Positions 16,568-23,807 of a stretch of DNA of 41,808 bases are shown one piece after another. Source of the stretch: a virus. The translations under genes were made by a program, and so were the position numbers. Location of the stretch: positions 1 to 41,808 of the IMG/VR virus record IMGVR_UViG_3300028557_000076. One strand, 5' to 3'. The notes under the pieces are model-generated. The model was not told the DNA's origin. It saw only the letters and a program-made list of their open reading frames with translations, and did not search any database. Every line of letters begins with the position of its first letter. Within the stretch, counting starts at the first letter, position 1.

Positions 16568-18839
16568 TTACACCCCGCTAGCGTTAGAAGCTCTTGTGCA
16601 GAGCAGGTTTCTAATAGCTGTATCTTGTGTGATTGCTTGCGCTTGTGCAAACTTCACTGCAAGAGTAGCGTTTTGTGCCAACATACCAGAATAGTAAGGA
16701 TCTCTATAAATCAGATTCATGGAATATCCATCCTGATTTATATGAGTAAGCGCCTGCTTTCCAACGACGGTGTTATAATAAACATCGCGGCTGTTTGCAG
16801 ATGCATTCCTTGCTACTGGCGCTTCAGAGCTTGTTAGAATTCTGATGTTAAATACAGAACCCCATTCGCTAGGAAGTGCTGATGCATTGGTTGGGTAGTT
16901 CCAATTGTTTAGAACACCTTGTCCAACGAGGCCATCAAAATCCGTTTGTAGTTCAGTGCTCGAGAGCATGAAATACGAACTTCTTATAGGACCTGTACCA
17001 AAACGATCCATACCTTCGATACCAGTCATGAATTTATATGCATTATTTGTCTTATCTATTACTTAGGTGACCTAGACTACAAACATCTAGGCGGTTAGTC
17101 ATTTCTGCTAACTCTGTATATCTCTATACAGGTTGGACTATCGCATCTCCTTTCGGAGCCCTTGAGTTTAGTCTCTCAGCCTGCACGGTTTCCCTGCTTG
17201 GCCCTTGTTATCCGTCTGCTTATGCAGCGAGGAACTCCAAGTCAATTATCAAAAGTTTATACTCGACACAAAGTTTATCGAGTGTTGTAGCAACTAATGA
17301 GAAGTCAGAAACTCCTAAGTTAGTTGGGTTATCGTTGTTGCTTCCGCCACCTGCGTTCAACTGGCTAGCAGCTGATACGACGTAGTCACGGAGGATGAGA
17401 TCTTCCTATCTGTTACTTTTAAGACCTATCCCTAGGCGGGGAAACCTCTTCGGATCTCCCTCTCGGATTTTATTTATAGTCCGAGTACTGACTTTCGCAT
17501 CTGTATTTCTACAGTCCAACCGCTAAGTCGATCAGGCTTGTCATTTAACTAAGCTAATGCAACAATATACATGCATCTACACACATAAAAAAGGAGTATG
17601 TAAATGCCTGTTATCCCTTACGAAAAAAAGATTTATGAACCTCTCATTCTTGCTTATCTTGCTGGTATTATTGATGGTGAAGGATCTTTGTGTATTTATC
17701 GCGTTAATCCTGCCAGATATAACCGATATCAGAATCCTAATTTTAGGTCTGTCCTTAACATCTCTAATACTAAAAAGGAGCTTTTTGATTGGCTTGAGAA
17801 CCATTTTGGTAATCTCAATAAATCTAAAAAACATAAACGCTCTATCTTTAAGAAAAACTCTACTCATGAACGATGGATTTATGAATGGGTTGTTCAAGGT
17901 CATCGACTTCTCGATATCTGCACTCAAGTTTTGCCCTATCTTGTCCTTAAAAAAAGACAATGTGAGCTTATTATTGAGTTTAGAAAGACCTATGATAATC
18001 AAAAAGGATGCGGTGCGCATTGCCCTCTTGACCCCAATCTCATTGCTATAAGAGAAGATATTAGAGTTGAGATGTGTCGTCTCAATGCTAAAGGTTTTCT
18101 TAAAGCTGATATTGAACATTTTGATTCCTTACAATCTTAGTTAAACCATTGCCCCTTGTTGCCCTTTCACTACGGTGATAAGGGTTTCCAAGTCAATCAG
18201 GTTAGATTTATACAGGCCTACTATCTCAAGCCTGTCTCATGGCCACGGCAAGTCTTTCTGAAACCCAAGCGAGAACTCCCTCTTGATCTTGCAGTATGAC
18301 CTGCTCATTGATTCAATTAGCCATTAAGCTGCTGCACAATCTTCAATGCAGCCGGTTCCAAAAAACGCCATTTGCGCATCAATGATATCCCTTTGTGGAA
18401 CTTGAGCTGGAGGATCAATCCCCGAGTTACCAAGTTGCACTGTAGGAGGCTGTAAACTTCTTGGACGCATAAAGCGGCAAGTAGTACCACCATTTGCTGG
18501 CATGGAGACCTTATCGCAAATAGTGATGTAATTCCATTCTGTTACTTTTATGACCTATCCCTAGGCGGGGACTTTCTCTACTTATCCCTCACTGTGTTTC
18601 CACAGTGTTCAGAGCACCGCATCCACTTTTGTGGTCTTCTCGCTTGCTACGTTCACGGTCCTTTCAGGTTCCGCCTTGTTGCCTTCAGCATTATCTGGTC
18701 AGGTTTTCAAGTCAATTAGAGAAGATTTTACTACCACAAACTATTCTATGGTAGGAGTTGGAACATAGAGCATCGCAGGCGCAAGCGACTGGAGGATCAT
18801 TGGTCCAAGATTCCCTGTATTTGTAATTTGACCTGACAT
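16568..18839 (-). CDS. Major capsid protein, five exons interrupted by group I introns
   Basis: Exons on the minus strand: 18839-18748, 18534-18346, 18313-18229, 17405-17277 and 17050-16568, joining in frame to 325 residues. Each 5' junction ends in T that would pair with G in the intron guide sequence. The joined protein reads through junctions sensibly: PTPT-MNYITI, FFGTGC-IINEQVILQDQ, MRQA-EDLILRDYV, ATTLD-TNNAYKF. The order of features (NEQVxLQDQ, RxxEDxxxRDxV, DNPTNL) recalls N4-gp56/P22-type major capsid proteins. Position after scaffold and before capsid-associated genes agrees. The second interruption is only 32 nt and lacks a ribozyme core, so without removal or bypass the protein would end early at a TAA near 18325. 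Start: ATG 18839 with AAGGAT upstream. Confidence 0.8.
17051..17276 (-). ncRNA. Group I intron 4 of the capsid gene (226 nt)
   Basis: P1 pairs exon ACTCGAT with intron GTCGAGT, with the last exon U opposite G. The core shows ATTGACTTGG, AACAAGG, then GACTA, a CTCC-gaaa-GGAG hairpin, ATGCG and TAGTC, which fit the P7/P8 and S elements of group I introns. The 3' end (GCCTAG hairpin, AAGTAATAGATAAG) ends in G. No endonuclease gene. It probably self-splices from the capsid transcript. Confidence 0.8.
17406..18228 (-). mobile_element. Group I intron 3 of the capsid gene (823 nt) carrying an antisense endonuclease
   Basis: P1 pairs exon CAGGCT with intron AGGCCTG (U opposite G). Then come CTGATTGACTTGGAAACC, a GGGCAACAAGGGG block and, after a long insertion, GGACT, a CTGT-agaaa-ACAG hairpin, ATGCG and AGTC. 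The 3' end CCTAGG...AAGTAACAGATAG is almost the same as in intron 1. The insertion holds a plus-strand LAGLIDADG gene (17604-18140), opposite to the intron. Splicing gives MRQA-EDLILRD. Confidence 0.85.
17604..18140 (+). CDS. LAGLIDADG homing endonuclease, antisense to its host intron
   Basis: 178 residues with a single LAGLIDADG motif near the N-terminus (LAYLAGIIDGEGSLCI). One motif and this length suggest a homodimer of the I-CreI kind, which cuts an intronless allele so the intron is copied in. AAGGAG lies 8 bases before the ATG. The gene is transcribed opposite to the intron and capsid gene, so it needs its own promoter or read-through from the other side, and its antisense mRNA would overlap the intron. 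The overlapping minus-strand frame at 17577-18119 is judged a shadow. Confidence 0.85.
   Translation: MPVIPYEKKIYEPLILAYLAGIIDGEGSLCIYRVNPARYNRYQNPNFRSVLNISNTKKELFDWLENHFGNLNKSKKHKRSIFKKNSTHERWIYEWVVQGHRLLDICTQVLPYLVLKKRQCELIIEFRKTYDNQKGCGAHCPLDPNLIAIREDIRVEMCRLNAKGFLKADIEHFDSLQS
18314..18345 (-). other. Intron relic: P1 of a group I intron without its core (about 32 nt)
   Basis: Exon GCTGCAT pairs with GTGCAGC 8 nt further on, with the final U opposite G, exactly the P1 geometry of the three intact introns. The following CTAATTG also matches their sequence, but where they continue CTTGGAAACC this one jumps to exon sequence (AATCAATGAGCAG). Core blocks AACAAGG and ATGCG are absent. The piece is 2 modulo 3 in length and brings TAA in frame, so it interrupts the capsid frame. 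The exact 3' boundary is 18314 (ending in G) or 18311. Confidence 0.7.
18535..18747 (-). ncRNA. Group I-like intron 1 of the capsid gene (213 nt)
   Basis: P1 pairs exon CTACCAT with intron GTGGTAG (U opposite G). Then CTAATTGACTTGAAAACC, a GGCAACAAGGCGG block, a CCAC-aaaa-GTGG hairpin followed by ATGCG, and a 3' end CGCCTAGGGATAGGTCATAA followed by AAGTAACAGAATG. This 3' end is nearly identical to intron 3. P7 pairing is less clear than in the other two. Splicing joins codon AT|G in frame (PTPT-MNYITI). Confidence 0.75.
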
Positions 18840-18979
18840 GGATTTTTATCCTTGTTGTCAATTAGTGACATATAGATCCGTGGACGAGAACGTATTACGT
18901 CCGTTTTCTAGTCTGTCTAGATGGAAGTTGCGAAATCTTCCTTACGCGAGTTGCTAGTTTAACGTACTAGTAGACGAAA

Positions 18980-19004
18980 GAGCTGAGGTAATTAGTCTCA
19001 GCTC
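18980..19004 (-). terminator. Hairpin upstream of the capsid gene
   Basis: GAGCTGAG, 9-nt loop, CTCAGCTC: a perfect 8-bp inverted repeat, followed on the minus strand by TTTCG. It lies between 19030-19287 and the capsid start. The weak T-run suggests partial termination or an mRNA-processing signal that sets capsid expression apart from the genes before it. Confidence 0.55.
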
Positions 19005-19029
19005 AATAGAGATATAGCAATTAAAGTGT

Positions 19030-19287
19030 TTAATTGTCAACGGGCACGCTAGGGGACAGTTTGTCTTTCCAAGGCGACTTGCCTTCTTTCCTAGCTTTCC
19101 AAGCTTCTTTTATGTTCTTACTAAGCCATGTATTGTACTTAGGCCCTATGTAGTCTAAAAAATTAACTGCTGGATGGTCGTTTAAAAACTCATCACACAA
19201 CTTACATAGAATAAAAGCTTTTCCACCTGCTACACGAATGTAGTTAGGCTCTGTCTTTTCTGAGCATTTAACGCACTTTTCTAGCAT
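19030..19287 (-). CDS. Small zinc-ribbon-like protein between scaffold and capsid
   Basis: 85 residues. Two Cys pairs (CVKCSE at 5-10 and CKLCDEF at about 28-34) could bind one zinc ion. The C-terminal half is basic. The ATG follows the scaffold stop (GGATAGATG) with AAGGCTGGG as ribosome site, so it is co-translated with the scaffold. Function unknown. Confidence 0.65.
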   Translation of the reverse strand: MLEKCVKCSEKTEPNYIRVAGGKAFILCKLCDEFLNDHPAVNFLDYIGPKYNTWLSKNIKEAWKARKEGKSPWKDKLSPSVPVDN

Positions 19288-19941
19288 CTATCCCAGCCTT
19301 AGATTTCTCTTAAGTTCCATCATCTTGTCATAAGCGGTCTTCTGTCCACCTTGGCTAAAATCGCTTTGTGAACTGTATGGTGTAGTGCCTATGCCTGATG
19401 GTTGGTAGTATGCAGAACGTCTGTTAGCATCAATCTTATCTTGAACAGAAGGCTTAGGTGCTGCTGGCTTATGTAATCCAAGAGCTTTAATGTTCTTGTA
19501 TACTAGCTTTTGTCTTTCAAACCCTTCTGGCATCTCTAGGATTGTGTCTCCAAGCTCTGGATCAGCGTTGTAGAGCGTTTGAGCATGCTTTAACACCTCT
19601 TCAAAGTCAGGGTTAGACTTTAACCAAGCTCTTTGTCTTTCTTCATAAATAGCCTGTTGTACAGCAGAGCGAACAAGACTTTCAGAGTCTTGCTTAGTCT
19701 TTTGGCTATATTTATTAAGCTCTTTCTTAAGTTTTTTACGATCCACATAAGGGTCTGAGCTATCATCGTCATCATCGTAATCATCAGTCGGAGCTGTTCT
19801 CTTTTGTTCTAATTCAGCGATTCTTCTATCGCGTTCATCAAGCATCTTTTGGTACATGGCTTCTTGTTTACGGAAGTTTAGTTCTTTGTCGTTTGGTCTA
19901 GCATCTTGTGCTACTGGTGTCTCTTGTACTGGTGCTGTCAT
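19288..19941 (-). CDS. Scaffolding-like protein
   Basis: 217 residues, highly charged, no hydrophobic core. It has an N-terminal coiled coil (EAMYQKMLDERDRRIAELEQ), an acidic run (DDYDDDDDSSDPY), a Lys-rich helix, a middle helical part (DFEEVLKHAQTLYNADPELG) and a basic C-terminus (KTAYDKMMELKRNLRLG). Such a profile, between portal and capsid genes, fits an internal scaffold whose basic C-terminal helix binds the coat protein. AAGGAT precedes the ATG at 19941. Confidence 0.7.
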   Translation of the reverse strand: MTAPVQETPVAQDARPNDKELNFRKQEAMYQKMLDERDRRIAELEQKRTAPTDDYDDDDDSSDPYVDRKKLKKELNKYSQKTKQDSESLVRSAVQQAIYEERQRAWLKSNPDFEEVLKHAQTLYNADPELGDTILEMPEGFERQKLVYKNIKALGLHKPAAPKPSVQDKIDANRRSAYYQPSGIGTTPYSSQSDFSQGGQKTAYDKMMELKRNLRLG

Positions 19942-20015
19942 ATATAAATCCTTGATCTTTACGCCGATAAGCGATTATGTTCATATTAAACTAAAAATAT
20001 AATTAATAGGAAAGC

Positions 20016-20576
20016 ATGAAGGTTAATAGATTAGATGCACATGATCGTTTTGAATACTTTACAAAACAAAGTTTTGACATTGGTAAAACATGTCAAAATA
20101 TGATAAATCAACGTCCATTCGGTGAACATCCGTTCTATATCTTTGCTCATAAAAGACAAATAGGGCTTGATGAAAGAATAGCAATCTTTGAAGATGACAT
20201 CAGAATGTCGCTCATTGACCTAACATACAAACGTAAATATAACTCACTTGATGAGGTCCCCACTGATAGACTTATATGGCAGCCTAGACTTACAAAGCCT
20301 AAGGCACAAGACAACTCCATGCTATTCAAGGCCTATCCTGGCTCTGATAATGTTAAGATTCTATGGATGATACCAGCTAGAGAGATGTGGGAGCAGTATA
20401 CAAAGGGTAAGATGCTAGAGAATAAGACTGTAGTAGAGAGTATAAATGCATTTAAGAATGACCCAGCAAAGCTTGAAATGCGTGAAGATGATGATCTACC
20501 AGATGTAGTGATAGATAAAATCTATAAAGAGATGAGTATGAATGCAAAACGACCGAAATATGGAATGATTCTTTAA
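20016..20576 (+). CDS. Plus-strand protein of unknown function within the head module
   Basis: 186 residues, AGGAAAGC just before the ATG. It is acidic with many Met and Arg, and has the segments HPFYIFAHKRQIGLDERIAI and ILWMIPAREMWEQYTKGKML. No catalytic motif recognised. It lies opposite to the head genes, between scaffold (starting at 19941) and a small gene whose stop overlaps its own (20573-20576). Such opposite-strand single genes in a late operon are often independently expressed add-on genes. Confidence 0.65.
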   Translation: MKVNRLDAHDRFEYFTKQSFDIGKTCQNMINQRPFGEHPFYIFAHKRQIGLDERIAIFEDDIRMSLIDLTYKRKYNSLDEVPTDRLIWQPRLTKPKAQDNSMLFKAYPGSDNVKILWMIPAREMWEQYTKGKMLENKTVVESINAFKNDPAKLEMREDDDLPDVVIDKIYKEMSMNAKRPKYGMIL

Positions 20577-20749
20577 GCCATATTTTTAGGTGGTTTCCTC
20601 AGTTTGACTTTTGATAGAGGTGTAGTCGGCATTGTCGATACATCTCTTATCTTAGCCATAGGGTTCTTCATGCCAGATCCATAAGCATCACCCATGCCTC
20701 TTTTAGCATTTGAGGTGTGGGCTTGCTTTAATCCTTTAATTTTTTTCAT
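20573..20749 (-). CDS. Small basic protein downstream of the portal
   Basis: 58 residues, start ATG at 20749 overlapping the previous gene's stop. It is Lys/Met-rich: MKKIKGLKQAHTSNAKRGMG, then DAYGSGMKNPMAKIRD. Small Gly/Lys/Met proteins of this pattern (with 'GMGDxYGxGxxxPxxKxR') accompany portal genes in many P22-type phages in my recollection; function unknown. Confidence 0.65.
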   Translation of the reverse strand: MKKIKGLKQAHTSNAKRGMGDAYGSGMKNPMAKIRDVSTMPTTPLSKVKLRKPPKNMA

Positions 20750-20961
20750 TTTTCACGCTCTTTAAATTCAAAACAAATAGCATTAGGTTTTTCTTCATCT
20801 AGAGCGGGACGTATGATAAATTCATAAAATGGTAAGTTGTTATGTAATGATTTTTCTTTAATCCAATCTCTTAAAATCATATCAAATAACATTCCATGTT
20901 GATTTCTGTCTCCATCAGCATACAGTTCTTTTGCAAGATATATATTTTTTTTATATGTCAT
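20746..20961 (-). CDS. Small protein of unknown function
   Basis: 71 residues from the ATG at 20961, which overlaps the end of 20951-21202; a TTG 6 bases earlier is less likely. The sequence is helical with charged ends (MTYKKNIYLAKELYADGDRN, then FEFKEREK). It belongs to a chain of overlapping small genes after the portal. No family recognised. Confidence 0.55.
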   Translation of the reverse strand: MTYKKNIYLAKELYADGDRNQHGMLFDMILRDWIKEKSLHNNLPFYEFIIRPALDEEKPNAICFEFKEREK

Positions 20962-21202
20962 CAACAACCATCGTCTTTACTCTACCTTGAGGAAGAACAT
21001 CTACAAATTGCTTAGGAGCTTCTTTGCTACCCACAGGCTGTCTATGACCTACGCCATAATGTGTGCCTGCATTAACAAAAGAGGATGATCTTTGGTCATA
21101 TTGAGGACATCTGAAATCCCATGGAGATTTCTTACCATCGACTGGCTTGTCTTTTGGACGCTGCGATTTAATCGCTGTAGGATCTTTAAAACCTGATTTC
21201 AT
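20951..21202 (-). CDS. Small basic protein of the portal-adjacent cluster
   Basis: 83 residues, rich in Lys, Pro and Gly and low in hydrophobic residues (KSQRPKDKPVDGKKSPWDFR; FVNAGTHYGVGHRQPVG). It may be unstructured until bound to a partner. Its end overlaps the next gene, giving coupled translation. No family recognised. Confidence 0.6.
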   Translation of the reverse strand: MKSGFKDPTAIKSQRPKDKPVDGKKSPWDFRCPQYDQRSSSFVNAGTHYGVGHRQPVGSKEAPKQFVDVLPQGRVKTMVVDDI

Positions 21203-21298
21203 AATTGCCTCTAAGTAATGCGCATTTGGCTGGGTCCACCTTTTGGATCAATGCGCAATCTCCATCGATGCGACGAGCTGCCCCGTCATTTGCCCAAA

Positions 21299-21514
21299 TT
21301 AGTTTCTATAATCAGACTTAACAGGATGAGCTTTAGCTTTTCTAATGCCAGCTTCTTGTTGTCTTTTGATTGTCTCAGTAGTGTCTTCATAAGAAGAAAG
21401 ACCACCTGCACCTTCTGCAGAAGATTCCATCTTATGTTTTACGCCTTCTGGAAATACTGAACCTTTTGACTTACCGCCCGCCCAAAAGGAATGATCACTT
21501 ATGTGCCTTACCAT
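21299..21514 (-). CDS. Small hydrophilic protein downstream of the portal
   Basis: 71 residues, Gly/Lys/Glu-rich (HSFWAGGKSKGSVFPEGVKH; YEDTTETIKRQQEAGIRKAK). First small gene after the portal stop at 21594. Likely a minor head or packaging accessory; no motif points to a specific role. The 96 bp before the next gene hold only a 13-codon frame. Confidence 0.55.
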   Translation of the reverse strand: MVRHISDHSFWAGGKSKGSVFPEGVKHKMESSAEGAGGLSSYEDTTETIKRQQEAGIRKAKAHPVKSDYRN

Positions 21515-21593
21515 ACTTACTCCTATGAGCCTTGTGGCTCGTTTGCTTTAACCTTCTTTATAACACTGCAATACTATATATCCAAGAAATTGT

Positions 21594-23765
21594 TTACATA
21601 CCATCAGGTTCTTGCTGTTGCATTCCTACTCCCTCTTCTTGCGGAGGAATAGTAGGTAGACCATTCATGATCTTTGTCACAAACTCAGAACTGAACGCTT
21701 CATGCCTTGTGCGTTCTGTAGCACGTCTTTCTTCTTCTGCCTCAGCATCACCCATAGCGTCTATCTGACCTATCTTAAGCATAGTCTCAACAGCCCCAAG
21801 TTTAGCTGTGACATCAACCATCTTATCAAGAGCTTCCATTTTAGCTTTAGTAGCGAGAGCTTTGTTTTTAGATAGCTCTGACTCTCTTTCTTCTTTAAGA
21901 CCAAGGTCAGACTCAAATCTTCCATATCTCTCTTTAGCAGATGCAATGTTAAGAGCTGCTTTAGATGTAAGTTCTTTAAGTTTCGTCTCTTCAAATGCGT
22001 GCTGTATGTTGGTAGCTTCAGCTTGAGTTGCTGCTGCCTGCTGTTCTTGCTGCTGTAGATATGGTATGATCTCACCCTTACCTGTGATATTCATCTTAGG
22101 AATGATCATAGAAGGAGGGAATACCTCACGGCCAAACGAGGCGTTTATATCCATCATCTGTTGAGCCTGAAGATTACCCTGCGTAGGTGTAAGCAGTCCT
22201 TCTTCTACTACAGTCTTATACTTAGCAAAGACTTTAGAATAAAAATGAGCACTTGGCTCTTCATTTATCATGATCTGTACTTTTTCAGGTGACCAGTTGT
22301 TGAGTGCTATCTGTAGTAGACGCTCACCAAGCAGCTTCAATGCAAAGTCCCACTGATCAAAATACTTCTGGAATGGAAGGAGATTAGCATCTTGCTTCAT
22401 AAGAAGTGTTAATGAAGATATCTGCTTATCTTGCTGTCCTGACCAATTTTCTATATCAATACCAGATACTTTAAAGACTAGATCAGACATCTGCTGTGCT
22501 AGTGCAAGGTCAGACTCAGGAACAGCCGAAGGAATGATCTTCTCTACATCTGTCATCTCATAGCCTTCATTGACTATGACATCCCATCCTTGCCCTGCTT
22601 TCTTAAGGTTGTCTTCATTAGCTACAGCACCTACCTTACGTTTCCAACCTGCATTGATCGTTGCAGCTGCAATATCATTGTTTTGAAGGACCTTATGGTT
22701 AAATAGGAACTGAGGAGAACGCATTGCAAAGGTTAATGAGCGCGATCTAAGCTCAGGCTGATTGATATGCGGGTCGTAGTTCCAGAAGTTAGGGATAAAT
22801 GGGCACTCAGGGCCTTCCCATAGTGGGTTTTCAGCGTGATACATTAGTCTATCATTAAGCACTACAGCACATTTCCATACTGGCGAATCAACTATTACCA
22901 CTTCTAAGTCTGGTATGTATTGTAGTATCTCATCTGCTTGCCCGTCACCACCTGCAAAGTCAAAGAATTGGTGCATCTTTGGTGAATATAGCCTCTTTCT
23001 CTTCTTATTTGATCTGTACCATGCATAGGTAAGGATGAAAAGGCCCGAGCGATTCATGGTAAAGTTTTCCGGAAGGAAATAGAAGTTACCGAACCGCTGA
23101 GGCGAGGACATCTGAGGGCTTACGTTATCCATCTTACCAGGAAAGCGAAGATCTGCTTCAGTCTTAGAAATGTATTCTTGGCACACAATGTATTGGCAGT
23201 CACTTAAAGAAGGATCTCTCCAGAATGGATCTGTGATAAATGAATTGTATTCCCAGACTTTAAGTCTCAGTTGCCCTTGAGCTGGATCATCACCAGTAAA
23301 ATCAAGATATGGCTGCATTAGATTAAGACCTGCTACAGCTGATAGCTCACAAGACTTAGAAAAAGCTTCATGTATCCCTTCTTTCTGACAAACTTCAGAC
23401 ATTAGCTTTGTGTATTGGTCTGTTGTTTGCGGGTCTGATCCGTCGGTTGGTTGATAGAGTATTGACTTTCGATGCTGTCTTTGACGTCCAGTAACCATAT
23501 TTATGGGCTGCTGTATCAAGTTGAAGTAGTAGTTCTGTACCGATATGCCAGGATTGAACGACAGAGATCTATTGATAAAAGATTGGTTACCTGCAACGAA
23601 TAGAGTATCAATATTGGATTGATTCCATCTAGCGTCTTCGAATGGTTTTGACTTGGATACTATGTTATCTAGCCAAGTGATTATGTTCCCTTGGGTAGGT
23701 TCTTGTGATGTATTCCACGGCGTGAGTGCGATGCCCAAATGACCCCCAAGTGATTGTAAGACCAA
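21594..23765 (-). CDS. Portal protein, P22 type
   Basis: 723 residues, close to the 725 of P22 gp1. Typical segments: FEDARWNQSNIDTLFVAGNQ near residue 40, MVTGRQRQHRKSILYQP at about 93, EYNSFITDPFWRDPSLSDCQ, and ECPFIPNFWNYDPHINQPEL. The C-terminal 150 residues are coiled-coil-like, as in the P22 barrel. It forms the dodecameric ring through which DNA enters and leaves. No in-frame ATG exists near the 5' end; the frame opens with TTG at 23765, and a TTG further down (LGIALTPW) preceded by GGGGG is also possible. It follows the large terminase by 42 nt. Confidence 0.85.
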   Translation of the reverse strand: MVLQSLGGHLGIALTPWNTSQEPTQGNIITWLDNIVSKSKPFEDARWNQSNIDTLFVAGNQSFINRSLSFNPGISVQNYYFNLIQQPINMVTGRQRQHRKSILYQPTDGSDPQTTDQYTKLMSEVCQKEGIHEAFSKSCELSAVAGLNLMQPYLDFTGDDPAQGQLRLKVWEYNSFITDPFWRDPSLSDCQYIVCQEYISKTEADLRFPGKMDNVSPQMSSPQRFGNFYFLPENFTMNRSGLFILTYAWYRSNKKRKRLYSPKMHQFFDFAGGDGQADEILQYIPDLEVVIVDSPVWKCAVVLNDRLMYHAENPLWEGPECPFIPNFWNYDPHINQPELRSRSLTFAMRSPQFLFNHKVLQNNDIAAATINAGWKRKVGAVANEDNLKKAGQGWDVIVNEGYEMTDVEKIIPSAVPESDLALAQQMSDLVFKVSGIDIENWSGQQDKQISSLTLLMKQDANLLPFQKYFDQWDFALKLLGERLLQIALNNWSPEKVQIMINEEPSAHFYSKVFAKYKTVVEEGLLTPTQGNLQAQQMMDINASFGREVFPPSMIIPKMNITGKGEIIPYLQQQEQQAAATQAEATNIQHAFEETKLKELTSKAALNIASAKERYGRFESDLGLKEERESELSKNKALATKAKMEALDKMVDVTAKLGAVETMLKIGQIDAMGDAEAEEERRATERTRHEAFSSEFVTKIMNGLPTIPPQEEGVGMQQQEPDGM

Positions 23766-23807
23766 ACAATATCTTAAAGATTTTATTATGGCAATACGGA
23801 GTAATAA

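Noticed and set aside
16567-16650. 28-residue N-terminal extension of the capsid-associated protein (MHKRKQSHK...)
   Set aside because: Overlaps the capsid gene end in another frame; the ATG at 16566 directly after the capsid stop is better placed.
17577-18119. 180-codon minus-strand frame overlapping the LAGLIDADG gene
   Set aside because: It lies inside intron 3, has no recognisable motif, and the plus-strand frame has a clear LAGLIDADG motif and ribosome site.
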